Assembly (NCBI RefSeq): GCF_017876095.1
Contig: NZ_JAGINM010000012.1
Span: 152,465-216,464, forward strand
DNA length: 64,000 bases
Direction: 5' to 3'
Source of the DNA: Azospirillum agricola
GTDB lineage: Bacteria; Pseudomonadota; Alphaproteobacteria; Azospirillales; Azospirillaceae
Position numbers and translations under genes: made by a program. Positions within the stretch are counted from its first letter, which is position 1, and each line of letters begins with the position of its first letter. The notes beneath the pieces were generated by a model that saw only the letters and a program-made list of their open reading frames with translations, was not told where the DNA came from and made no database searches. Below are positions 1 to 7,824 of the stretch, one piece after another.

Positions 1-28
1 CCCGGGTCACGCTTCGGGGACTTGCGCC

Positions 29-232
29 ATGAGCCTGGACATCGCCTCATCCACCGCCGGTGCGGCCATCAGCCTGCGCCAAGCCCAGGGGCAGTTCGAT
101 TTCGGCCTGAAGGCGCTGGATCAGGCAGCCCAGCAGCAGACGGACGCCGTGACCACCTTGCTGGGGGGAACGGAAAGCGGCGGCGGCAACGTCACCGCCA
201 CGCGCGGTCAGAACCTGAACATCACGGTCTGA
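29..232 (+). CDS. YjfB-like putative motility protein
   Basis: This small 67-residue protein resembles the YjfB-type putative motility family: short, largely helical, Ala/Gln-rich, with the pattern of a dipeptide-rich N-terminus (MSLDIASSTAG) followed by an amphipathic helix (LRQAQGQFDFGLKALDQAA) and a TLLGG segment near residue 44. No catalytic motif or membrane segment is present. It converges on a FlgC-like flagellar gene 28 bases away, and flagellar hook genes lie further along, so a motility role is plausible. Its biochemical function is unknown in the family. The ATG is only 28 bases from the window edge, so upstream signals cannot be judged. Confidence 0.6.
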   Translation: MSLDIASSTAGAAISLRQAQGQFDFGLKALDQAAQQQTDAVTTLLGGTESGGGNVTATRGQNLNITV

Positions 233-260
233 CGCGTCACGGCCCGGTCCTGTTTCCGCT

Positions 261-668
261 TCAAACCTTTGAATCGAGGAGCGACTTCAGCATGTCGTCC
301 TGCGTCCGGACGACGGCGATTCCGGCGCCATAGGCGCGGCTGGCGGCCATCTGGTTCACCCGCTCCCGCACCGGATCGACGTTCGGCGCCGCCACCATGC
401 CGCGTGAGTCGGCGTAATCCGCCTGCGGGTCGTGCTCCTGGAGATAGGCCGGGGTGATCGGGGTGAAGGTCGCGCGCGTGCCGGGGTTGGTGCCGCTCTG
501 CGCGACACCCAGCGCCTGATAGGCTTGTGGTTTCCCTTCCGGCACGGTGCCGGCCGCGTCGGGAACGGCGCCCTTGCTGCGCAGATTCGCGACGTTGGAG
601 GCCGAGGCCTCGATCCGTCTGGTCTGGGCAGTCATTCCGCTGAGCGCGATGCCGAGGGTGGGGACCAT
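261..668 (-). CDS. FlgC-like flagellar basal-body rod family protein
   Basis: The 135-residue protein has the rod/hook family layout: an N-terminal helix with the basal-body rod signature (GIALSGMTAQTRRIEASASN, then VAN, residues 6-28) and a C-terminal helix with NVDPVRERVNQMAASRAY, matching the conserved end of FlgC where rod subunits pack in the axial coiled-coil. Length is close to FlgC (about 134-140). The residue after SNVAN, normally followed by N/T-rich sequence in true FlgC, is degenerate, and the gene stands alone rather than in a flgBC-fliE operon. It may therefore be an extra FlgC paralogue rather than the main rod protein. Confidence 0.7.
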   Translation of the reverse strand: MVPTLGIALSGMTAQTRRIEASASNVANLRSKGAVPDAAGTVPEGKPQAYQALGVAQSGTNPGTRATFTPITPAYLQEHDPQADYADSRGMVAAPNVDPVRERVNQMAASRAYGAGIAVVRTQDDMLKSLLDSKV

Positions 669-806
669 GGTTCACGGGGCCGGGCTGTTGCACCGCCCGC
701 ATCCTACCATGAGACCGATCCGGAGCGAAGCCGACACGCCTCGCATTGGCATGCCCCCATCAGGAAGCGGTTGCGGCCGTCGCCCGTTGGGCGTAGTCGG
801 ACCGGC

Positions 807-1643
807 ATGCCCGACACCGTTCCCCCACCCGTGCCCGATCCCGACGCAGCTTCGCCCAGCGCTGTCCCACCCGGCGCTGCCCAGGACGCCGGCCTCGCCC
901 TGGTGTTCCTGACCCGCGTTCCGCTTCCCCTGACCGGACCGCTTGCGGATGGGGCGGCGGCCCGCGCCATGGGGTGGTTTCCGCTGGTCGGCGCCCTGGT
1001 CGGCATGACGGGGGGGCTGGTCTTCGCCGTCGCCACGCTCGCCCATCTCCCGCCGTTGACGGCGGCCCTGTTGGCCCTGGCGGCAACGGCGTGGCTGACC
1101 GGCGGGTTGCACGAGGACGGGGCCGCCGACGTCGCCGACGGCTTTGGCGGCGGGCGCGACCGGGCGCGCAAGCTGGAAATCATGCGTGACAGCCGGGTCG
1201 GCAGCTACGGGGTGCTGGCGCTGGTGTTCTCGGTGGCCATCCGAGCCTCGGCGCTGGCCGCCCTCGCCGGACCGGCGGGATCCGACGTCGGAAACGCCAT
1301 CGCGGCGCTGGTCGCGGCCGGCGCCCTGTCGCGGGCCGGGATGGCGGCCGTCGCCAGCCGTCTGCCGCCGGCCCGCAGCGACGGCCTCGCGGCGGCGCAG
1401 GGCCGGCCCACGGCCGCGACCGCCGCGCTGGCCCTGGCGCTGGGCGGTCTGGCCGCCGTGGCGACGCTGGGCTGGATGGCGCCCGCCGCGATCCTGGCGG
1501 CGGGCGGAGCCGGATGGTTGGTCGCGGAGCTGGCCCGGCGCCAGATCGGCGGGCACACCGGCGACGTGTTCGGGGCGATCCAGCAGGTGGGCGAAGCCGC
1601 CGTGCTGCTGACCGTCGCGGCCTGGGCCGCGGCCGTGGCATGA
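807..1643 (+). CDS. cobS: Adenosylcobinamide-GDP ribazoletransferase (cobalamin synthase)
   Basis: CobS is the polytopic inner-membrane enzyme that joins adenosylcobinamide-GDP to alpha-ribazole (or its phosphate) in the last steps of B12 assembly. The 278-residue product shows the diagnostic acidic motif GGLHEDGAADVADGFGGG (residues 99-116), then MRDSRVGSYG (126-135) and GGHTGDVFGAIQQ near the C-terminus, with several Ala/Leu-rich membrane segments between. I chose the ATG at 807 because the open frame upstream has no family similarity. The stop overlaps the start of the next gene (ATGA), so it is translationally coupled to a CobC-type phosphatase; cobT lies 4 kb downstream. No cobalamin riboswitch was recognised in the 138 bases upstream. 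Confidence 0.95.
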   Translation: MPDTVPPPVPDPDAASPSAVPPGAAQDAGLALVFLTRVPLPLTGPLADGAAARAMGWFPLVGALVGMTGGLVFAVATLAHLPPLTAALLALAATAWLTGGLHEDGAADVADGFGGGRDRARKLEIMRDSRVGSYGVLALVFSVAIRASALAALAGPAGSDVGNAIAALVAAGALSRAGMAAVASRLPPARSDGLAAAQGRPTAATAALALALGGLAAVATLGWMAPAAILAAGGAGWLVAELARRQIGGHTGDVFGAIQQVGEAAVLLTVAAWAAAVA

Positions 1644-2239
1644 GCGTCACCCGCTGGTGGCTGATCCGCCACGCCCCCGTCCCCAACCCGCAAGGGGCGA
1701 TCTGCGGAAGCAGCGATCTGCCCGCCGACACCGGCGACCGGACCAGGGCGGTGGCGCTCATGGCCGTTCTGCCCACGCGGGCCGTCTGGCTGACCAGCCC
1801 CCTGCGGCGGTCGCGGCAGACCGCGCTGACCTTGCGTCCGGACCTCCAGGCACACGCCGACCCGGCGCTTGCCGAGCAGGATTTCGGCCGTTGGGAGGGG
1901 CTGTCGCACGCGGAGGTCGCTGCCCGCCACCCGGAGGAAGCCGCCAGCTTCTGGACGGACCCCGCCGGCAACGCGCCGCCCGGCGGCGAGAGCTTCGCGG
2001 CGGTGATGGCGCGGGTGGCCGGGTGTCTGGAGCGCTGGACCGCCGCCCAGTCCGGGTGCGATCTGATCGCGGTGATCCATGGCGGTTCGATCCGCGCGGC
2101 GGTGGCGGTGGCGCTGGATCTGACGCCCCAGGCGGCGCTGCGGCTGCGGGTCGATCACTGGTCGCTGACGCGGCTGGATCACCACGCGGCGGCGGGCGGC
2201 GGTTCCTGGTCGGTCGGCGGGGTGAACACCGTGCCTTGA
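1640..2239 (+). CDS. Histidine phosphatase, likely alpha-ribazole phosphatase (CobC type)
   Basis: This 199-residue protein belongs to the histidine phosphatase superfamily. The phosphohistidine motif is IRHAPV (residues 9-14, His11) rather than the common RHG; the other pocket residues are present as SPLRRSRQT (53-61), DFGRWEG (81-87) and VIHGGSIR (His147). Its start overlaps the stop of cobS by four bases, so the likely job is dephosphorylating alpha-ribazole-5'-phosphate or the cobalamin-phosphate product in the same pathway. Other members of the superfamily act on sugar phosphates, so assignment to CobC rests on the operon. A 74-base gap separates it from the next gene. Confidence 0.82.
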   Translation: MSVTRWWLIRHAPVPNPQGAICGSSDLPADTGDRTRAVALMAVLPTRAVWLTSPLRRSRQTALTLRPDLQAHADPALAEQDFGRWEGLSHAEVAARHPEEAASFWTDPAGNAPPGGESFAAVMARVAGCLERWTAAQSGCDLIAVIHGGSIRAAVAVALDLTPQAALRLRVDHWSLTRLDHHAAAGGGSWSVGGVNTVP

Positions 2240-2313
2240 ACGCCGGGCCCGGAACCTTTCCGTGGGAGCGGCGTTGACGGAACTCTGTTGGGCTACCGAA
2301 CGAGAGGCAGAGC

Positions 2314-2829
2314 ATGGTCACCACCCGCACCGGCACCGACCGCGAGGCCGCCGAGAAGCTCTGGAGCATGATCAAGGGCACCCGCGTCACCATGATGACG
2401 ACGCTCGACGACAACGGCCGGCTGAATTCCCGTCCGATGGCGACCCTGTCCCACGGCGGTTTCGAGGACGGTACCCTGTGGTTCTTCACCCGCGCCGATT
2501 CCGAGAAGGTGTCCGAACTCGACCGCCACTGGCGTGTCAACCTGGCCTACGCCAACCCTGACAAGGAGGACTACGTCTCGCTGTCCGGCATCGCCGAGGT
2601 GGTGCGCGACCGCGACAAGATCCGCTTCCTGTGGCGCGACATCCTGTCCACCTGGTTCCCGAAAGGGCCGGACGATCCCGAGATCGCCCTGCTGAAGGTC
2701 AGCGTCGACCAGGCCGAGTATTGGGACAGCCCGTCGAGCGCGATGGTCTACGCCTATGGCTACGTGAAGGCCAAGATCACCGGCGAGGCGCCCGATCCGG
2801 GCGAGAACGTCAAGATCGCCTTCCAGTAA
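2314..2829 (+). CDS. Pyridoxamine 5'-phosphate oxidase family / general stress protein
   Basis: The 171-residue product matches the split-barrel FMN-binding family of general stress protein 26. Characteristic stretches are VTMMTTLDDNGRLNSRPMA (residues 25-43), which forms the first strands of the barrel, LWFFTRADSEKVSEL (55-69) and the later VSVDQAEYWDSPSS segment typical of GS26 proteins. It probably binds flavin or deazaflavin; the substrate is unknown, and it is not the biosynthetic PdxH (too short and without the PLP site). It stands alone after the cob genes. The stop codon sits inside the first unit of a 12-base tandem repeat. Confidence 0.85.
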   Translation: MVTTRTGTDREAAEKLWSMIKGTRVTMMTTLDDNGRLNSRPMATLSHGGFEDGTLWFFTRADSEKVSELDRHWRVNLAYANPDKEDYVSLSGIAEVVRDRDKIRFLWRDILSTWFPKGPDDPEIALLKVSVDQAEYWDSPSSAMVYAYGYVKAKITGEAPDPGENVKIAFQ

Positions 2830-2857
2830 GCGGGCTAGTAAGCGGGCCAGCAAGCGG
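2825..2857. repeat. 12-bp tandem repeat spanning a stop codon
   Basis: Two full copies and one partial copy of AGTAAGCGGGC(T/C) run end to end here. The first copy contains the TAA stop of the preceding stress-protein gene, and the second gives another in-frame TAA. This looks like replication slippage; no function is evident. Confidence 0.7.
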
Positions 2858-2863
2858 AAAGGA

Positions 2864-5578
2864 TCAGGCCGTGGCGTCGTGGCGGGCGCACCAGCGCCGC
2901 CACAACGCCCGGTAGACCCGCTCGAACTGCCGGGCCTTCAGCCGCCCGTCGAGGAAAGACGCGGCCTCCATCCGGCCGCGCAGCCCCGCGCGCAGGTCCG
3001 CCAGCCGCGCGGGGTCGGCGGCGAGGTCCGTCGCGATGCGGACATAGCCGTCGGGATCGGCCGCGATCAGATCGGGCAGACCGATGGCCGACAGCAGCGA
3101 GGCCGACCAGCGGCTCATCATGTTGCCGCCCGGCAGCGTCACCACCGGCACCCCCATCCACAGCGCCTCGAAGCTCGTGGTGGCGCCGCAGAAGGGAAAG
3201 GGGTCCAGCGCGATGTCGACGCCGTTGTAGAGCGCCAGATGATGCTGGCGCTCCTGCACGGCGGCCGGCGTCAGCAGGCGGGCCGGATCGACGCCGGCGG
3301 CCTCCACGATCCGCCGCGCCCGGTCCGCCAGCGCCGGGGCCGCGTAGAGATTCTTGTATTTCAGGACCAGCCGGGATCCCGGCACCGCCGCCAGCACCCG
3401 TGCCCACAGGGCCAGCACCTCGTCGGATTGCTTGGCCGGGTTGTTGAAGCTGCCGAAGGTCACGCCACCACGCGCGAGGTGCGGCGGCGGCACGACCGGC
3501 GGGGCGTCGGCGATCGGCGCGTAGGCGAACAGCGTCGGCAGGCGGATGGGGCGCTCGGCGAAGCGTTCCGGGCCATGGCGCGGCGTCATCACCCGGTCGG
3601 TCAGGATGGCGTCGATCGCCGACAAGCCGCTGGTCGCCGCGTCGTAGAGGCTGATCTGGACCGGAGCGGGGCGATGGGCGGCCACCAGCGGCCGGTTGGC
3701 ATCGAACCGGCCGGCGAGGATCACCAGCACGTCGATGCGGTCTTCCCGAATCCGTTCGGCGACCGTCCGATCGTCCAGCCCGCCGATGGAACGCCAATCC
3801 TGGACATGGGCGCGGAAGCGGTCCGTCACCGCGTCGGGCCGGGCGACGTCGGCGTAGGCGGTGACATGGACGCGCTCGCGGTCGTGGTTGGCAAGGATCG
3901 GCTCCAGGTTGCGGGCGACCGGATGCTCGCGGAAGTCCGCCGACAGATAGCCGACGCGCAGCCGGCGCCCCGGGTCGGGATCGCAGGCCGGCGGCTTGGC
4001 CTGGGCATAGAGGGGAAGGGCGTGCAGAGCCTCGAAGCGGCGGTGCTCGGCGTAGCGCATCGCCTCGCTCCAGCCGGGATCGTAGAGGATCGAGGACAGC
4101 AGGTTGCGGTGCGACGCCACGCTGGCCGGCTGGATCGCCAGGGCGCGGCGGTAACCGGCCGTCGCCTCCGCGTAGCGGGCCGACGCGCGCACGAGGCTGG
4201 CGAGGCTGCACAGCGCGTCGACATGGGCCGGGTCGAGCGCCAGCGTGTGGCGGTACCCGTCGGCGGCCTCGGCGATGCGTCCGAGTTCCTGAAGGTCGAG
4301 CGCCCGGTTGAACACCGCGGCGCCGTCATCCGGGCGCAGGATGATCGCGCGGCGGTAGGCGGCGACGCCGTCGGACGCCCGCTCCAGCCTGCGCAGCGTG
4401 TGGCCGAGATTGTACCACGGCTCCGCCAGATGCGGCCGCAGGGCCACCACCATCCGCAGCGGGCTCAGCGCCTCCGCCAGACGGCCGGCGGCGATCCGCA
4501 GCAGGGCGAGGTTGACCCAGGGACGATGGTCGGTCGGAAGCAGCCGCGCGGTGCGGCGGTAGGCGGTCTCGGCAAGGCCGGTGCCGGGGCCGATGCCGGG
4601 GCCGGCCTCGGCCTGCGCGGCGGCGACGGCCAGCGCGAATTGCGCCTCCGCGTCGTCCGGCTCGGCGACCGACCAGCGCCGGAAGGCGGACACCGCGCCC
4701 GCCGCATCGCCGGCCGCCAGCCGGCAGGTGCCGAGTGCGTTCCACAGCACGGGCTCCCCGCCGCCATAGCGGAGCGCCTCGGCAAAGGCCTCGGCCGCAT
4801 CGCGCGGACGGCCCTGCCTGTGCAGTTCCTGCGCCAGCCCGCGCCAAGCCCCGGTCTGTGCCGGATCGATCCGCAGCGCGTGGCGGTAATGACGCGCCGC
4901 CGCGTCGGTGTCGGCGGCCTCCTGGGCGTGGTTGGCAAGGTTGACATGCGCTCCGGCCAGCGCCGGATCGCCCAGCACCGCCAGCCGCAGCGAGACGGCG
5001 CTCTCCCGGCTCCGGCCGAGCGCCGACTGCGCCAGCGACCGGTGGTACCAGGCGGCGCCGAAGCCCGGATCGGCGCGGCCGGCCTGGGCGAAGCTGTCGA
5101 TGGCCTCCTCGACGCGCCCCAGCGCGCGGAGCGCCAGCCCCCGGTTGTTGGCGGCCGGCGCGTGCCGCGGATCGGCCTCCAACGCCCGCCCGTAGGCTTC
5201 GGCCGCGGCGTCGCGCCGCCCCAGCCGGTCGAGCACGACCCCCAGGTTGAACAGCGTGTCGGCGTGGCCGGGAGCGAGCTCCGCCGCCGCCGCGTAGGCG
5301 CCCGCCGCATCCTCGGTCCGCCCCAGCCGGTCGAGCGCCATGGCGTGGTGGCGGTGATACTCGGCGATCCCCGCATTGTGGCGGATCGCCTGGCCGATGA
5401 GATCGGCGGCGGCCTCGAAGGCGCCGCACTGGGCCGCCAGCACGCCGAGCCGGTGCAGGGCGGCGGGGTTCCCGGGATCGGCCTCCAGGATGCGCCGGTA
5501 GAGCGTCTCGGCCTCGGCGAGGCGGCCCGCCTGATGATGGTCGGTGGCGATGGCGAGCGCTTCGGCGATGGTAGCCAT
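2864..5578 (-). CDS. TPR protein with SPINDLY/OGT-type glycosyltransferase (GT41) domain
   Basis: The 904-residue protein has an N-terminal array of about a dozen 34-residue TPRs (residues 1 to about 500, for example AETLYRRILEADPGNPAALH) followed by a GT41 domain. The catalytic half contains RVGYLSADFREHPVA (near 540, with the conserved His), FGSFNNPAKQSDEVL (near 710) and CGATTSFEALWMGVPVVTLP (near 795), all hallmarks of bacterial O-GlcNAc-transferase-like enzymes that transfer a sugar to Ser/Thr of proteins. It is transcribed away from cobT. Two other TPR-glycosyltransferases lie beside flgE at 17.6-21.2 kb, so flagellin glycosylation is a reasonable guess for the set. Donor sugar and target are unknown. 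Confidence 0.9.
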   Translation of the reverse strand: MATIAEALAIATDHHQAGRLAEAETLYRRILEADPGNPAALHRLGVLAAQCGAFEAAADLIGQAIRHNAGIAEYHRHHAMALDRLGRTEDAAGAYAAAAELAPGHADTLFNLGVVLDRLGRRDAAAEAYGRALEADPRHAPAANNRGLALRALGRVEEAIDSFAQAGRADPGFGAAWYHRSLAQSALGRSRESAVSLRLAVLGDPALAGAHVNLANHAQEAADTDAAARHYRHALRIDPAQTGAWRGLAQELHRQGRPRDAAEAFAEALRYGGGEPVLWNALGTCRLAAGDAAGAVSAFRRWSVAEPDDAEAQFALAVAAAQAEAGPGIGPGTGLAETAYRRTARLLPTDHRPWVNLALLRIAAGRLAEALSPLRMVVALRPHLAEPWYNLGHTLRRLERASDGVAAYRRAIILRPDDGAAVFNRALDLQELGRIAEAADGYRHTLALDPAHVDALCSLASLVRASARYAEATAGYRRALAIQPASVASHRNLLSSILYDPGWSEAMRYAEHRRFEALHALPLYAQAKPPACDPDPGRRLRVGYLSADFREHPVARNLEPILANHDRERVHVTAYADVARPDAVTDRFRAHVQDWRSIGGLDDRTVAERIREDRIDVLVILAGRFDANRPLVAAHRPAPVQISLYDAATSGLSAIDAILTDRVMTPRHGPERFAERPIRLPTLFAYAPIADAPPVVPPPHLARGGVTFGSFNNPAKQSDEVLALWARVLAAVPGSRLVLKYKNLYAAPALADRARRIVEAAGVDPARLLTPAAVQERQHHLALYNGVDIALDPFPFCGATTSFEALWMGVPVVTLPGGNMMSRWSASLLSAIGLPDLIAADPDGYVRIATDLAADPARLADLRAGLRGRMEAASFLDGRLKARQFERVYRALWRRWCARHDATA

Positions 5579-5779
5579 GGAGGGGCTTCCTTGCGGTCCG
5601 GCCGGTCCGGGCTGCCGGCGTCACGAGATACACGCAGACTCGCGGGGATTGCACGGATTTTGTGCCCCGGCGTCCCCGCGCGCCGTGCCGGAATCCGCCA
5701 CAGGCGCTTTGACTCGGGCTCCGGATGGGTGCAAGGTCGCGCCGCTTTTTCCCAGCGCTGACCGTCAGGACGTCACCCC

Positions 5780-6808
5780 ATGAGCAACCAGCAGCCCGCC
5801 GTCACCTTCGAGGAAATCCGTGCGCTCCTGCGCAATCTGCCGGGTCCGGATCTGGACGCCGGCACGGCGGCCTTGCAGCGCGAACGGCAGCTCACCAAGC
5901 CGGCCGGCGCCCTCGGGCGGCTGGAGGAGCTGGCGCAATGGGTCGCCACCTGGCAGGGCCAGCACCCGCCCGACATCCGTCGCCCGCGCGTCGCCGTCTT
6001 CGCCGGCAACCACGGGGTCGCCGCGCGCGGCGTGTCGGCCTATCCGGCGGCGGTGACGGCGCAGATGGTCGCCAACTTCCAGAATGGCGGCGCCGCCGTG
6101 AACCAGCTCTGCGAGACGGCCGACGCCGATCTGCGCGTCTACGAGCTGGATCTCGACAACCCGACCGCCGACTTCACCCAGGGTCCGGCCATGGGCGAGG
6201 AGGAGTGCTGCCGCACCATGGCCTACGGCATGATGGCGGTGGAGATGGGCGTCCAGCTTCTGGCGCTGGGCGAGATGGGCATCGGCAACTCGACCTCGGC
6301 GGCGGCGCTCTGCCTCGCGCTGTTCGGCGGCGAGGCGGCCGACTGGACCGGGCGCGGCACCGGCGTGGACGACGAGGGGCTGGCCCGCAAGGTCGCCGCG
6401 GTCGAGGCCGGCCTGGCGGCCAACCCGCAGGCCAAGGAGGATCCCCTGGAGGCCCTGCGCCGCCTCGGCGGCTACGAACTGGCGGCGATCGCCGGCGCCA
6501 TCCTGGCGGCGCGCGTGGCGCGGGTTCCGGTTCTGCTCGACGGCTTCGCCTGCACGGCGGCGGCGGCGGTCCTGTTCAAGGCCGACCGGCGCGCGCTCGA
6601 CCATTGCGTCGTCGCCCACCGCTCGGTCGAGCCGGGCCACGGCCGTCTGCTGGAGGCGCTGGGCAAGGAGGCGCTTCTCGACCTCGGCATGCGCCTGGGC
6701 GAGGGGTCGGGGGCCGCTCTGGCGATCAACATCGTGAAGTCGGCCGTCGCCTGCCACGCCGGCATGGCGACCTTCGCCGACGCCGGGGTCAGCAACCGGG
6801 AGGGGTGA
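5780..6808 (+). CDS. cobT: Nicotinate-nucleotide--dimethylbenzimidazole phosphoribosyltransferase
   Basis: CobT activates the lower ligand of B12 by moving phosphoribose from nicotinate mononucleotide to dimethylbenzimidazole. The 342-residue length is typical. Motifs in order: TKPAGALGRLEELA (residues 40-53), VFAGNHGVAARGVSAYPAAV (73-92), MGIGNSTSAAAL (near 170) and LGMRLGEGSGAALAINIV near 310, where the Glu of GEGSGA is the family's catalytic base. The first motif usually reads AGDHG; here it is AGNHG, a mild variation. It starts 201 bases from the divergently transcribed TPR-glycosyltransferase. With cobS and the CobC-like phosphatase it completes nucleotide-loop assembly. Confidence 0.95.
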   Translation: MSNQQPAVTFEEIRALLRNLPGPDLDAGTAALQRERQLTKPAGALGRLEELAQWVATWQGQHPPDIRRPRVAVFAGNHGVAARGVSAYPAAVTAQMVANFQNGGAAVNQLCETADADLRVYELDLDNPTADFTQGPAMGEEECCRTMAYGMMAVEMGVQLLALGEMGIGNSTSAAALCLALFGGEAADWTGRGTGVDDEGLARKVAAVEAGLAANPQAKEDPLEALRRLGGYELAAIAGAILAARVARVPVLLDGFACTAAAAVLFKADRRALDHCVVAHRSVEPGHGRLLEALGKEALLDLGMRLGEGSGAALAINIVKSAVACHAGMATFADAGVSNREG

Positions 6809-6952
6809 AACGGCGCGGCAACCGCGCGAAACACCACCAAACGCCGCTGTATCTTTGCCGGCCCATGGGCCATGATCGGCGGCGCGGGGCCGGCGCGCGA
6901 CCCGAACGGGCGCGCGCCCTTCGCCGTTCCCGCTTCCGGAGCCGTGTCGCCG

Positions 6953-7798
6953 ATGCCAGTCGCCACCTTCGCCCTCACCGCCACCGGACGGATCGCCGGA
7001 CGGACCGATGTCGGCCGCGCCCGCGCGCGCAACGAAGACAGCCTGCACGTCGATCCGGCGGGGCGCTTCGCCATCGTGTGCGACGGGATGGGGGGCCACG
7101 CCGGCGGCGACATCGCCAGCCGCAAGGCGGTCGAGGTCATCGCCGGTCTGCTGGAGGACGCCGCCTCCGCCCCGCCATGCGATTTCGGCGGGGTGGAGGG
7201 TGACGGGCCGGACGGCGGCGACACGGTCAGGACGCTGCCGGAACCGGATCGGGAAGAGGCCGCGATCCGCGGCGCTCTGGCCCTCGCGCGATCGGCGGTG
7301 CGGCGGGCCAACGCCCGCATCCATGCGCTCAACCGGCAGCGCGGCTTCGCCGACGGGCGCGGCATGGGGACGACGGTCGTCGGCTGGTGGCTGGTGCCGG
7401 ACAGCAACCGGATCGTCGCCTTCCACGCCGGGGACAGCCGGCTCTACCGGCTGCGCGGCGGCGAGTTCCGCGCCCTGACCCGCGACCACAGCCTCTACCA
7501 GCTCTGGCTCGACAATGGCGGAAACGGCACGGCTCCCCACCGCAACATCATCCTGCGCGCGCTGGGCACCGGGGAGGAGGTCGAACCGGAGGCGGCGGCG
7601 CACGCCCTGCTTCCCGACGATGTCCTGCTGCTCTGTTCCGACGGCCTGAACGGGATGCTGCCGGACACCCTGATCGCCCGCATCCTGCGGCAGGAGCCCG
7701 ATCCCGAGCGGGCCTGCGCCGCGCTGGTCGACGCCGCCAACACGGCCGGCGGGCAGGACAACATCACCGTCGCCGTCGCCCGCTTTTCCGCGACCTGA
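6953..7798 (+). CDS. PP2C-family serine/threonine phosphatase
   Basis: The 281-residue protein has the complete set of PP2C metal-binding motifs: GRTDVGRARARNEDS (residues 16-30), VCDGMGGHAGG (42-52, Asp44), HAGDSRLYRL near 160, DGLNGML near 230 and GGQDNITVAVAR at the end. It should dephosphorylate phospho-Ser/Thr proteins with Mn or Mg. An alternative ATG at 6872 would add 27 residues of Pro/Ala-rich sequence unrelated to the family; I chose 6953 because a GGAG lies about 12 bases upstream and the domain starts directly after. It converges on a pseudokinase gene 26 bases away, which resembles the kinase/phosphatase pairs of type VI secretion loci, but no secretion genes are visible. Confidence 0.9.
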   Translation: MPVATFALTATGRIAGRTDVGRARARNEDSLHVDPAGRFAIVCDGMGGHAGGDIASRKAVEVIAGLLEDAASAPPCDFGGVEGDGPDGGDTVRTLPEPDREEAAIRGALALARSAVRRANARIHALNRQRGFADGRGMGTTVVGWWLVPDSNRIVAFHAGDSRLYRLRGGEFRALTRDHSLYQLWLDNGGNGTAPHRNIILRALGTGEEVEPEAAAHALLPDDVLLLCSDGLNGMLPDTLIARILRQEPDPERACAALVDAANTAGGQDNITVAVARFSAT

Positions 7799-7824
7799 GG
7801 CAACGGCCGGCTCATGGCTCCCGC

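Noticed and set aside
669..806. Possible cobalamin riboswitch upstream of cobS.
   Set aside because: No B12-box or the usual conserved core could be found in the 138 bases, nor in the 201 bases upstream of cobT.
2293..2853. Minus-strand 186-codon frame overlapping the stress-protein gene.
   Set aside because: It is the antisense frame of a gene with recognised motifs and has no Shine-Dalgarno.
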